NCBI GenBank assembly: GCA_024236055.1
Contig: JACKLF010000005.1
Location: forward strand, 62,001 to 126,000
Length of the DNA stretch: 64,000 nt
Direction of reading: 5' to 3'
Source of the DNA: Alphaproteobacteria bacterium
Lineage (GTDB): Bacteria; Pseudomonadota; Alphaproteobacteria; Micropepsales; Micropepsaceae
Under the pieces are notes generated by a model. That model searched no databases. It saw only the letters and a list, made by a program, of their open reading frames with translations, and was not told where the DNA came from. Positions 47,962 through 56,767 of this stretch are shown in pieces; within the stretch, counting starts at the first letter, position 1; the number at the start of each line of letters is the position of its first letter. A program made the position numbers and the translations under genes.

Positions 47962-48510
47962 TCAACGGGTGCGGCGGACCTTGTAGACCACGGAAGAATC
48001 GTCGAACTGAAGGTCATAGCTGCCCATCATGCCGCGCGAGATGCGCACGCTGTGCATGCTTTTGCGCGGGCGCACCGTGCGTGAATCGCTTTCAAGCTGC
48101 TGCCAGACCTGTCCGTTCGTCAGCGTCACGGTGAATTTGCCCAGCGGATTGACGGTGATCCCGGAAATTTCGGAAGACAGGCGCGCAGCCTGCGCCGTTG
48201 CAGGCTGGCGCATCTGTTCGCTGCCGAAGCTTTGGGCTGGCGGCGGGGGAGCAGCCTGGGGAACAACCGCCGGTGAGGGCGCGGCGGGCGGCGGCACCTG
48301 GCCGACGGCGGCATGGGCCAGCCGGTCGTAGCAGGCCAGCCGTTCCACCGCGCCAAAGACCTTCAGGCAGGCCGCAAGCTGGCCGTTCAGCCCGGCCTGG
48401 GCGCTTGCCGGCAGCGGCATCGCCATCAGGGCCGCGCCCAGCAAAACGCTCGCGGTCCGGATTCCGGCAGCGGCTGGCGGCGTTAAAAAATCTTTTATTT
48501 TCAGGTGCAT
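47962..48510 (-). CDS. Periplasmic protein with a Cys-x-RLACYD motif, function unknown
   Basis: A 182-residue protein with signal peptide (PASAQAG, about residue 38), then LAACLKVFGAVERLACYDRLA, a cysteine-bearing motif seen in several exported proteins including VasI/TagO-like ones. A Pro/Ala-rich linker leads to a small beta domain (VNPLGKFTVTLTNGQVWQQL, SDSRTVRP, VRISRGMMGSYDL). No secretion system is nearby, so a type VI link is not supported. With the receptor gene it separates rne from amiC. Confidence 0.65.
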   Translation of the reverse strand: MHLKIKDFLTPPAAAGIRTASVLLGAALMAMPLPASAQAGLNGQLAACLKVFGAVERLACYDRLAHAAVGQVPPPAAPSPAVVPQAAPPPPAQSFGSEQMRQPATAQAARLSSEISGITVNPLGKFTVTLTNGQVWQQLESDSRTVRPRKSMHSVRISRGMMGSYDLQFDDSSVVYKVRRTR

Positions 48511-48615
48511 GTAATATGCCTAGGGCAGGGCGAGCCTAGCAAAGGCCAGCGGCCGAAACAATTCGCCATGTTAGGCTGACGGACAGATTCGAACGCGATC
48601 GGAGCGATAGGACAG

Positions 48616-49980
48616 GTGCGGGTTCTGGCAATTTTCCTCACGGTTCTGGGGGCGCTGGTGCTGGCACCCGCGGCGATGGGCGACGACCCCATCTCGCACC
48701 TGATGAAAAGCGCCGGCAAACTGCCCCAGGCGCCCGCCGATACCGCCGCGCCAAAGGTTCAGAATGCCTCGGCTCCCGGCGTGGGCACCAAGCCCAGGGG
48801 CCCGCTGCCCATCGTGATGAGCGCGCGCATCGGCGAGCATGACGACCGCACCCGGCTGGTGCTGGAACTGTCCGATCCGGTCAATCTGCGGACCTTCGTG
48901 CTGGCCAATCCCGACCGTGTGGTGATCGACATGCCCGAAGTGTCCTGGCGCATCGGCGCGCCGCCCCGCCCCAGTGGTTTCGGCGCGATCAAGAGCTATC
49001 GCTATGGTCAGTTCCGCGCCGGGAACTCCCGCATGGTGCTGGACCTGAACCAGCCTGTATCGGTGTCCGACACGCTGGTGATTCCGCCCACCGGCGGCTT
49101 CGGCTATCGCGTGGTGATCGATCTTTTCCCCAGCAACCGGGCCAGGTTCGACGCCAAGGCCGGCTGGCCGGCGGACCTGAAGAAGCGCGAGAGCGACGCC
49201 GAAAAGCTGGCCGCCATGATTGCCGCCTCCCAGGCGCCGGAGCGCGAGGCGGCCCGGCGCAGCGGCAAGGGGCCCGGCGCCGGCAAGGTCATCGTGATCG
49301 ATCCGGGCCATGGCGGCCTGGATTCGGGCACCAGCGGCGTGAACGGCCTTCTGGAAAAGGACCTGGTGCTGGCGGAAGGCCTGCGCCTGTCCAAGGCGCT
49401 GAAGGCGCGCGGCTATGTGGTTCACATGACCCGCAGCGACGACACGTTCATTCCGCTGCGTCAGCGTGTGGCGATCGCCCGCGCCGACAAGGCCGACCTG
49501 ATGATCTCGCTGCATGCCGATTCCAATCCCGACAGCAACGTGACCGGGCTTTCGATCTACACGCTGTCCGATGGCCGCTCGGACCGCGAGGCCAGCGCGC
49601 TGGCGAAACGCGAAAACCAGTCCGACATCATCGCCGGTGTCGACCTGTCGGGCGACAACAATCCGGTCGCGCCCATCCTGATCGACCTGGCCCAGCGCGA
49701 CACGATCAACAAGTCGTCGCGCTTCGCCACCACGGCGCTGTCGCGCCTGAAACCCGTGACCGATATCCTGGCGCGCAGCCCGCACCGGTCCGCCAGCCTG
49801 GCGGTGCTGGTGGCGCCCGATGTTCCGGCCGTGCTGATCGAGCTGGGCTATCTGTCCAACAGATCCGATGCGGCGCAAATGAACACCGATGCCTGGCGCG
49901 CCCGTGTCGCCCGCGCCATCGCCGATGCGGTGGACGCCCATTTTGCCCCGCCGACACGCCAGGCGCGCGGAGAGCCGTAA
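48616..49980 (+). CDS. amiC: N-acetylmuramoyl-L-alanine amidase (AmiC-like)
   Basis: A periplasmic zinc amidase that cuts the stem peptide from peptidoglycan during daughter-cell separation. The 454-residue protein has a signal peptide, an AMIN domain (about 68-175: RLVLELSDPVNLRTF, PDRVVIDMPEV) for septal targeting, and a C-terminal Amidase_3 domain (about 228-445). Zinc and catalytic residues are in VIDPGHGGLDSG, LLEKDLVL, MISLHADSN and LIELGYLSN. The start is GTG. The amiC-mrcA-prfB order downstream of a divergent rne is standard in alphaproteobacteria. Confidence 0.94.
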   Translation: MRVLAIFLTVLGALVLAPAAMGDDPISHLMKSAGKLPQAPADTAAPKVQNASAPGVGTKPRGPLPIVMSARIGEHDDRTRLVLELSDPVNLRTFVLANPDRVVIDMPEVSWRIGAPPRPSGFGAIKSYRYGQFRAGNSRMVLDLNQPVSVSDTLVIPPTGGFGYRVVIDLFPSNRARFDAKAGWPADLKKRESDAEKLAAMIAASQAPEREAARRSGKGPGAGKVIVIDPGHGGLDSGTSGVNGLLEKDLVLAEGLRLSKALKARGYVVHMTRSDDTFIPLRQRVAIARADKADLMISLHADSNPDSNVTGLSIYTLSDGRSDREASALAKRENQSDIIAGVDLSGDNNPVAPILIDLAQRDTINKSSRFATTALSRLKPVTDILARSPHRSASLAVLVAPDVPAVLIELGYLSNRSDAAQMNTDAWRARVARAIADAVDAHFAPPTRQARGEP

Positions 49981-50212
49981 TCATGGAAATAATTTCGCTC
50001 ACGGCCGGCACGCGGCGCGTGCGCCCTCCGCGGGGGCGGCGGACTGCCAATGTTCTTGGCGCCGGGGCGCGGTCGCGCCTCGAAAAGAGCAAATCGGCTT
50101 TGTCCATGATGTGTTCATCATCCGGCTCGCGGAACCCGGCGGATTTCTGGCCCTTTCCATCCTCTTGTCCGGCCACTATAAATTGCCCCAACCTCAAGCA
50201 GATCGCGATTTG

Positions 50213-52705
50213 ATGCTTTCCCGTGTCCTGAAATATTTTGGCCTGGCCATGGCCGCGCTGGCGGTGGTCGCAATTGGCGCGCTGGGCGTCTATCTCGTCA
50301 CCATCACGCGCGATCTGCCCAGCGTGCAGAAGCTGAAGGACTACAATCCTCCCATCACCACGCGCGTCTATGCGGGTAACGGCACGGTGCTGGGCGAATA
50401 TGCGCGCCAGCGGCGCATCTTCATTCCCGCCGCCTTCATTCCCAAGCTGGTGAAAGAGGCTTTCACCAGCGCCGAGGACCGCAATTTCTACACCCATCCG
50501 GGCATCGATCCGTCCGGCATCCTGCGTGCCGCGATCAAGGATGTGGGGCTGGTGCTGCAGGGCCGCCGCCCGCAGGGTGCGTCCACCATCACCCAGCAGG
50601 TGGCGCGCAACTTCCTGCTCAATTCCGACGTCAAGTTCAGCCGCAAGATCCGCGAGGCGATCCTGGCGGTGCGCATCGACGCCACCTATCCCAAGGACAA
50701 GGTGCTGGAACTGTATCTGAACGAAATCTATCTGGGCGAGAACTGCTACGGCATCGGCGCGGCTTCGCTGAACTATTTCGGCAAGTCGCTGGATGAGCTG
50801 GACATCGCAGAGGTCGCTTTCCTGGCGGCGCTGCCCAAGGGCCCGGCCAACTACGATCCGCGCCGCTATCACGACGCGGCGGTGACCCGGCGCAACTGGG
50901 TCATCGACCAGATGAACGACAATGGCTACATCACCGACGAACAGGCCGCCGCCGCCAAGGCCGAACCGCTGGTCACCCAAACCCGTCCGCTGGGCAGCCA
51001 GGGCGCCGACGTCGACTATTATGTCGAGGAAGTGCGCCGCCTTCTGATCAACAAGTACCACTATGACGGCCTTTATGACTCCGGCCTGCAGGTGCGCGCC
51101 TCGCTGGACACGCGGCTGCAGAACTACGCGGTCAGCGCGCTGCGCGCGGGTCTGGTGCGTTATGACCGCCGCCACGGCTGGCGCGGCGCCAAGCTGCATA
51201 CCGACATCAATGGCGACTGGAAGGCCGCGCTGGCCAAGATGGCGCGCGACCCCAACCGCCAGTCGGGCATCGAAAGCTGGCGGCTGGCCGCAGTGCTGGG
51301 TTATGCGGGCAAGTCCATCAAGATCGGCCTGTCCGACGGCTCGACCGGCCTGATCGATTATGATGGCTACAAGTGGGCCAAGCCGGAACTGGCGAACCAG
51401 CGCTGGGGCGCCACGCCCACCAAGCCGGACCAGGTGGTCAAGCCGGGCGACGTGGTTTTTGTCGAACCGATGGACAAGGTCGATGGCGGCAAGGCGGGCG
51501 CGTTCGGCCTGCGCCAGATTCCCGAGGTCAACGGCGCCATCGTCGCGATGGACCCGCATACCGGCCGCGTGCTGGCCCTGTCGGGCGGCTTCTCCTATGC
51601 CTCGTCGCAGTTCGACCGCGCGATGCAGGCGATGCGCCAGCCCGGTTCGTCCTTCAAGCCCTTCGTCTATGCCGCGGCGCTGGACAATGGCTATACCCCC
51701 GCCAGCAAGGTGCTGGATGCGCCCTTCGTCAAGGACATGGGGCCGGGCCAGGGCGTGTGGCGGCCGGAGAATTTCGAGCATGAATTCCTGGGCCCGACCA
51801 CGCTGCGCCGGGGCATCGAAATGTCCCGCAACGTGATGACCGTGCGCCTGGCCGACGAGGTCGGCATGGACAAGATCGTGCCCTATGCCGTGCGGTTCGG
51901 CGTCTATGACAAGATGACGCCGTATCTGTCCAATGCGCTGGGCTCGGCGGAAACCACGCTGCTGCGCGTGGTCACCGGCTATTCGGAGTTCGTCAATGGC
52001 GGCAAGAAGATCGAGCCGTCGCTGATCGACCGCATCCAGGACCGCAACGGCCGCACCATCTGGCGTCATGACACCCGCAAGTGCGAGGGCTGCAACGACG
52101 CAAGCTGGCATGGCCAGGAAGAGCCGCTGCTGACCGACAACCGCGAACAGATCATCGATCCGCGTACCGCCTACCAGATCGTCTCGATGCTGGAAGGGGT
52201 GGTCCAGCGCGGCACCGGCCGGTCCGTGCTGGCGGTGGGCAAGCCCGTGGCGGGCAAGACCGGCACCTCCCAGGACGCCCAGTCGGTCTGGTTCGTGGGC
52301 TTCTCGCCCGACCTGGCCGCCGGCGTCTATGTCGGCTTCGACAATCCGCGCACCCTGGGCCGCTATGTCAACGGCAGCGAAGAGCAGGGCGCGACCGTCG
52401 CCGCGCCGATCTTCCGCGACTTCATGAAGGCGGCGCTGGCCGACCAGCCACCCACGCCCTTCCGCGTGGCGCCGGGCATCGAGCAGGTGTCGATCGACTA
52501 CAAGAGCGGCCAGCCGGAGCCGCCGGGCACGCCGGGCGCGATCATGGAGGCGTTCAAGGCCGGCAGCGCGCCGGGCGAGAATGACGACCTGATGAACGAC
52601 ATGACGCCGGTGTCCAACTATTACCCGCCGGGCGGCAATCCCCCGCCCAATCTCAATGCGCCTCCGCCCGCCGCGGTGGAGCAGGGGACCGGTGGACTCT
52701 ACTGA
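50213..52705 (+). CDS. mrcA: Bifunctional penicillin-binding protein 1A
   Basis: A class A PBP that polymerises glycan and cross-links peptides. The 830-residue protein has one N-terminal helix (about 8-30), a GT51 transglycosylase domain (AEDRNFYTHPGID, GASTITQQVARNFLL, YLNEIYLGENCYGIGAAS), an inserted beta domain typical of PBP1A, and a transpeptidase domain with GSSFKPFVYA (active serine), SRNVMTV and AGKTGTSQD. The C-terminus is Pro/Asn-rich. The ATG at 50213 is used because it directly precedes the membrane helix; 232 bases separate it from amiC with no other gene seen. PrfB follows 22 bases downstream. Confidence 0.95.
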   Translation: MLSRVLKYFGLAMAALAVVAIGALGVYLVTITRDLPSVQKLKDYNPPITTRVYAGNGTVLGEYARQRRIFIPAAFIPKLVKEAFTSAEDRNFYTHPGIDPSGILRAAIKDVGLVLQGRRPQGASTITQQVARNFLLNSDVKFSRKIREAILAVRIDATYPKDKVLELYLNEIYLGENCYGIGAASLNYFGKSLDELDIAEVAFLAALPKGPANYDPRRYHDAAVTRRNWVIDQMNDNGYITDEQAAAAKAEPLVTQTRPLGSQGADVDYYVEEVRRLLINKYHYDGLYDSGLQVRASLDTRLQNYAVSALRAGLVRYDRRHGWRGAKLHTDINGDWKAALAKMARDPNRQSGIESWRLAAVLGYAGKSIKIGLSDGSTGLIDYDGYKWAKPELANQRWGATPTKPDQVVKPGDVVFVEPMDKVDGGKAGAFGLRQIPEVNGAIVAMDPHTGRVLALSGGFSYASSQFDRAMQAMRQPGSSFKPFVYAAALDNGYTPASKVLDAPFVKDMGPGQGVWRPENFEHEFLGPTTLRRGIEMSRNVMTVRLADEVGMDKIVPYAVRFGVYDKMTPYLSNALGSAETTLLRVVTGYSEFVNGGKKIEPSLIDRIQDRNGRTIWRHDTRKCEGCNDASWHGQEEPLLTDNREQIIDPRTAYQIVSMLEGVVQRGTGRSVLAVGKPVAGKTGTSQDAQSVWFVGFSPDLAAGVYVGFDNPRTLGRYVNGSEEQGATVAAPIFRDFMKAALADQPPTPFRVAPGIEQVSIDYKSGQPEPPGTPGAIMEAFKAGSAPGENDDLMNDMTPVSNYYPPGGNPPPNLNAPPPAAVEQGTGGLY

Positions 52706-52727
52706 CGCTTTCGATTAACCAGCCGCC

Positions 52728-53859
52728 ATGCGCCCCGAAATCGAACGCACCGCAGAAGACATCGAGCAGGCCATCACCCTGCTGAGGAGGCATCTTTGAC
52801 TGGGATGTCGCCAGCCGCCGCCTGGACGAGTTGAACGCCCGGGCCGAAGACCCCTCGCTCTGGAACGATCCCCAGGCTGCGCAGAAGCTGATGCGCGAGC
52901 GCCAGAAGCTGGATGCCGCCCTGTCGGGCGTGACCAGCCTGAGCAACGAACTGGCCGACGCCAGGGGCCTGATCGAGATGGCCGAGGCCGAGAACGACCA
53001 GGCCATGGTCGCCGACGCCGAGGAAGGCCTGAAGGCGCTGGCGGGCCGCGCCGAGAAGATGCGGCTGGAATCCATGCTGTCGGGCGAGGCGGACGGCAAC
53101 GACACCTATCTGGAAATCCACGCCGGCGCGGGCGGCACCGAAAGCCAGGACTGGGCCCAGATGCTGTTTCGCATGTACATGCGCTGGGCCGAGAACCACG
53201 GCTACAAGCTGCAGCTGATCGAGGAAAGCGAGGGCGAGGGCGCGGGCCTGAAGTCGGCGACCCTGCTGGTGAAGGGCGAAAATGCCTATGGCTGGCTCAA
53301 GACCGAGGCGGGCGTGCACCGGCTGGTGCGCATTTCGCCCTTCGACGCCAATGCGCGCCGCCACACGTCATTCTCGTCGGTGACGGTCTATCCGGTGATC
53401 GACCAGTCGATCGAGATCGACATTCCCGAAAAGGACGTGCGCATCGACGTCTATCGCGCATCGGGCGCGGGCGGCCAGCACGTCAACAAGACCGAAAGCG
53501 CGGTGCGCATCACCCATCTGCCGACCAATATCGCGGTCGCCTCGCAGAGCGAGAAAAGCCAGCACCAGAACCGCGCCATCTGCTGGGACATGCTGCGCTC
53601 CAAGCTGTACGAGATCGAGCTGGAAAAGAAGAAGGCCGAGACCGGCGCCTTTATCGGCGACAAGTCGGACATCGGCTGGGGCCACCAGATTCGGTCCTAT
53701 GTGCTGCAGCCCTATCAGCTGGTGAAGGACCTGCGCACGGGCGTGGAAAGCCGCACGCCCCAGGATGTGCTGGATGGCGATCTGGACCCCTTCATGGCCG
53801 CGGCCCTGGCCCAGGAGGTCGGCGGCAAGCCGCGTGAAAAGATCGAAGACCTGGATTAG
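52728..53859 (+). CDS. prfB: Peptide chain release factor 2 with programmed +1 frameshift
   Basis: RF2 ends translation at UAA and UGA. The first frame from the ATG at 52728 gives 23 codons ending CTT and an in-frame TGA at 52797-52799. The Shine-Dalgarno-like AGGAGG (52785-52790) lies 3 bases before CTTTGAC, the classic autoregulatory frameshift site, and translation resumes in the +1 frame at GAC (52798). The joined product is 376 residues with the RF2 tripeptide in RISPFDANARRHTSF and the catalytic GAGGQHVNKTES. Low RF2 promotes frameshifting and so more RF2. Tools that ignore the shift would start the gene late. Confidence 0.96.
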
Positions 53860-53892
53860 CCTGGCGCTGGCCAGCCTTGTCAGTCAGCCTTC

Positions 53893-54426
53893 TCAGCCGG
53901 CTTGGCCCAGCGGGGTCAGGGTCGCACCCGGCAGCAGCGGGCTGACCGTGGATGCGGTGGCGGCGCGGGCCGGCGCTGGGCTGGTGTGATGCTCCACCGG
54001 CTTCTCCTGGCCTTCGCCAAGCGGATTGTCGGAATGGCGGCAATTGCCTTCAAAGAAGGCGCCCGATTCCACCGCAAAGGCTTCGTGCAGGATGTCGCCT
54101 TCGACATGGCTGGTGGCGGCCAGCAGGATCTTGCGGGCCCGGATGCGGCCAATCACCTTGCCGCGCACGGTGACGTCCTCGGCATAGATTTCGCCGTGAA
54201 TTTCGGCCTTGTCGCCGATCACCAGCCCGGCGCTGCGCACATCGCCTTCCACCCGGCCGTCGATCTGGATGTCGCCGGTCGAGGTCAGCGTTCCATTGAC
54301 CACCAGGTCGGCGCTGATGATCGAGGGCGCGGACTGGCCGCGCGCCGCGCGCTTGGGCGCCGGTTGCGGCGCGGCCGCCTGCGGGGCGGCGGGGGGAGCT
54401 GCATCTTTGCTCTTGCTAGAGAACAT
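53893..54426 (-). CDS. Bactofilin family cytoskeletal protein
   Basis: A 177-residue bactofilin (DUF583). A basic, Ala/Pro-rich N-terminus (residues 1-33) precedes the beta-helix core SIISADLVVNGTLTSTGDIQIDGRVEGDV, AEIHGEIYAEDVTVRGKVIG, ARKILLAATSHVEGDI. Bactofilins polymerise without nucleotide and recruit peptidoglycan enzymes; in many species they are encoded next to an M23 protease. Here the ATG lies inside the last 11 bases of the M23 gene, so the two are coupled. Confidence 0.93.
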   Translation of the reverse strand: MFSSKSKDAAPPAAPQAAAPQPAPKRAARGQSAPSIISADLVVNGTLTSTGDIQIDGRVEGDVRSAGLVIGDKAEIHGEIYAEDVTVRGKVIGRIRARKILLAATSHVEGDILHEAFAVESGAFFEGNCRHSDNPLGEGQEKPVEHHTSPAPARAATASTVSPLLPGATLTPLGQAG

Positions 54427-55870
54427 GGCGGCCAGCCTCTATGAATTTGTTGGGGTTCTTCACCACATTGTCGTACCAGACCTCGTAGTGAACATGGGGT
54501 CCTGTGCTGCGGCCGGTCGACCCGACGCGCCCGATGGCGGTGCCCTGGCTGACCTTGGTGCCGGGCTTGACGGTGATCTTCGACAGATGGCCATAGCGCG
54601 TATGGATGCCGAAGCCGTGGTCGATATCGACCATGTTGCCATAGCCGCCGCGATTGCCGGTATAGACAACGGTGCCCGCGGCGGTGGCGCGCACGGACGC
54701 ACCCCAGGGGCCGGCGAAATCGATGCCCGGATGGAAGGCATAGCGGCCGGTGAAGGGATCAAGGCGCACGCCAAAGCCGCTGCTGCGGTCAAAGCTGGTG
54801 GCGGGTACCGGCATGGTCAGCGGCACATGCGACAGCACCGTGGACAGGCTGTTGAGCTGATCCAGGACTGCTGCCGCGCTCAGATAGGCCTTGGTGAAGC
54901 CCGGATCGGAAATGCCGTCGATGCGCACCTGGTCCAGCGGAATCTCGGGGCCGCCGACACCTTCGCTGGCGTTCTGGCTGGCCAGCCGCTTGGTCAGCTG
55001 GTCGGGATTGAGGCCGGTTCGGCGCATCACGGCGCGCAGATCGGTCACGCTGCGGTCCAGGGCGGTTTCCGTTCTGGCCATCAGCACGGTTTCGGACTGG
55101 CCGATATGGGCGACGCGGGCAGTCTGGGCGGCCAGCGCCTTCAGCGCCGGGTGCTGGGCATAGGTTCCGGCATAGGATTTCCCGGGATGCACCGCCTGGC
55201 GCACATCGGCCGCGGCGGTGTGGAACATGCCGGTCAGTGCCTTCCAGGTGCGCTCCAGCAGGCCGGGGGACTGGGGCCGGGCGGCGGTGCGGGCCTGGGG
55301 CGCGGCGGGACCGGGCAGCATGGTCAGCTGGGTGGTGCCCGCGCCCGAGCCGTCGATCAGGCCCGGCGGCGCGTCGATGCCCACGCTGTCGGCCGCGGCG
55401 CCGTCCTGCACGGCATTCTGCGAAACGGCACTGGCGGTACGGGTCGCGCCCGGCGCGGGCAGGCCGGCCTTGATCTCGGCCTGGCTGGCCTTGTTCAGGA
55501 AACCCGAAATGGCGTTCTGCTTGGCCTGCAGGGCGTCGGCGGTCGCCTTGAAACGGTCCTCGGCGGAAACCAGCGCGCCGTTCAGTTCGTCATAGGACAT
55601 CTGCAGGTCGGCGACGCGGCCCTCATAGGCCTGCTGCATCTGCTGGTAGCGATGGTCCTTGGCGGCGATGATGCGGTCCTTGAAGATCACGTTGACGGTG
55701 GCGAACGCCACCCAGCCGACGAAAATCAGGGTCAGGCCCGCCAGGGTGGCCTGAAGCGACGGGCCAAAGGTGAAGAACTGCACCCGGCCATCGCTGCGGA
55801 TGTAAATCTGGCGTTCCGGGAATGTCTCGTGAAGCCAAGCCCAGACGCGTTCGAGGAACGTGGCGTTCAT
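54416..55870 (-). CDS. M23 (LytM-type) endopeptidase, membrane-anchored
   Basis: A 484-residue cell-wall hydrolase. One membrane helix (about residues 38-60) follows a short cytoplasmic segment; then comes a coiled coil (about 68-130), a low-complexity linker and a C-terminal M23 domain with HPGIDFAGPWG (HxxxD), IHTRYGHLSKI and GPHVHYEVW (HxH), which complete the zinc site. With bactofilin it probably forms a shape or division module. The ATG at 55870 gives MNATFLERVW; longer starts are possible but unsupported. It is the first gene of the pair. Confidence 0.92.
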   Translation of the reverse strand: MNATFLERVWAWLHETFPERQIYIRSDGRVQFFTFGPSLQATLAGLTLIFVGWVAFATVNVIFKDRIIAAKDHRYQQMQQAYEGRVADLQMSYDELNGALVSAEDRFKATADALQAKQNAISGFLNKASQAEIKAGLPAPGATRTASAVSQNAVQDGAAADSVGIDAPPGLIDGSGAGTTQLTMLPGPAAPQARTAARPQSPGLLERTWKALTGMFHTAAADVRQAVHPGKSYAGTYAQHPALKALAAQTARVAHIGQSETVLMARTETALDRSVTDLRAVMRRTGLNPDQLTKRLASQNASEGVGGPEIPLDQVRIDGISDPGFTKAYLSAAAVLDQLNSLSTVLSHVPLTMPVPATSFDRSSGFGVRLDPFTGRYAFHPGIDFAGPWGASVRATAAGTVVYTGNRGGYGNMVDIDHGFGIHTRYGHLSKITVKPGTKVSQGTAIGRVGSTGRSTGPHVHYEVWYDNVVKNPNKFIEAGRHVL

Positions 55871-56034
55871 CGTCGCATTTGTCGCAATAGTGTCCTGGGG
55901 CGATCGTCCCCCGCCTTCGCCGGGCATTCCATCGTCTTGGCGCTGCCCGATCAAGCTCTTATGCCAAAAAAAGGATCGCGAGGTTAACCGGGGACGAAAA
56001 AGCCCGGAAAAACTGCGCTTTTTCGACGGTCTGC

Positions 56035-56553
56035 TCACAGCGATTTTGCCGCGTTCAGCACGGCCTCCACATGTCCGGGCACCTTCACCTTGCGCCAGGC
56101 CTGCACAATCTTGCCCTGGGCGTCGACCAGGAAGGTGGCCCGCTCCATGCCCATGTATTTGCGGCCATACAGGGTCTTTTCGCCCCATACGCCCCAGGCC
56201 TGGGCGACCAGCGTGTCGGGGTCGGAGCCCAGCGCCACCCCCAGCTTGTGCTTGGCGCGGAACTTTTCATGCGACTGCAGGCTGTCCTTTGACACGCCGA
56301 TGACGGTCACGCCCAGCTTTTCGAACTTCTTGCGCGCCGCGGTGAAGTCCAGCGCTTCACGGGTACAACCGGACGTATTGTCCTTGGGGTAGAAGTAGAG
56401 GACGTAGGGTCGGCCCTTGAGGCTGGCGCGCGAAACCGTCTCGCCGCTGTCCAGGGCAAGCTTGAAGGCCGGCGTCTTGTCGCCGGGTTCCATGCCTGTG
56501 GGCGCCGGTTTGGCCGCGCCACGTTCCTTGCTTGAAGCCATCGCCCCGGCCAT
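56035..56553 (-). CDS. bcp: Thioredoxin-dependent peroxiredoxin, Bcp type
   Basis: A 172-residue thiol peroxidase of the Bcp/PrxQ family. The peroxidatic cysteine lies in YPKDNTSGCTREALDF. The usual resolving cysteine five residues later (REACDF) is leucine here, and no other cysteine is present, so this looks like a one-Cys variant. Other motifs are VIGVSKDSLQSHEKF and YGRKYMGMERATFLVD. The ATG at 56553 is used, with AGGA upstream; an ATG at 56541 is possible. The Lys/Arg-rich N-terminus is slightly longer than in relatives. Confidence 0.9.
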   Translation of the reverse strand: MAGAMASSKERGAAKPAPTGMEPGDKTPAFKLALDSGETVSRASLKGRPYVLYFYPKDNTSGCTREALDFTAARKKFEKLGVTVIGVSKDSLQSHEKFRAKHKLGVALGSDPDTLVAQAWGVWGEKTLYGRKYMGMERATFLVDAQGKIVQAWRKVKVPGHVEAVLNAAKSL

Positions 56554-56767
56554 GCCCCGGTCCTGAACCCCTTTGGTATCGCGGATTTAACCCTATAGCG
56601 GCGCATCGGGCAATGCGCCCGATTGCACAAGGGGCTGGAAGATTTGCCCTTTTTAAGCCTAACAGAGGTAATAGTGAGTGGCCGTTCGCGAATTCGGGCG
56701 GCCTTGTCGAGCCGGGGCCTGCCATGGCCCTTGGGGCGGCAGGTTTCCCCATGCATAGAAGATCCGT

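Noticed and set aside
47962..48510. Type VI secretion component (VasI/TagO-like)
   Set aside because: Only the short RLACYD cysteine motif matches, and no other secretion gene is nearby.
52831..53859. prfB starting at the downstream TTG as a shorter, unshifted gene
   Set aside because: The upstream 23 codons, the AGGAGG and the CTTTGAC site match the known RF2 frameshift mechanism.
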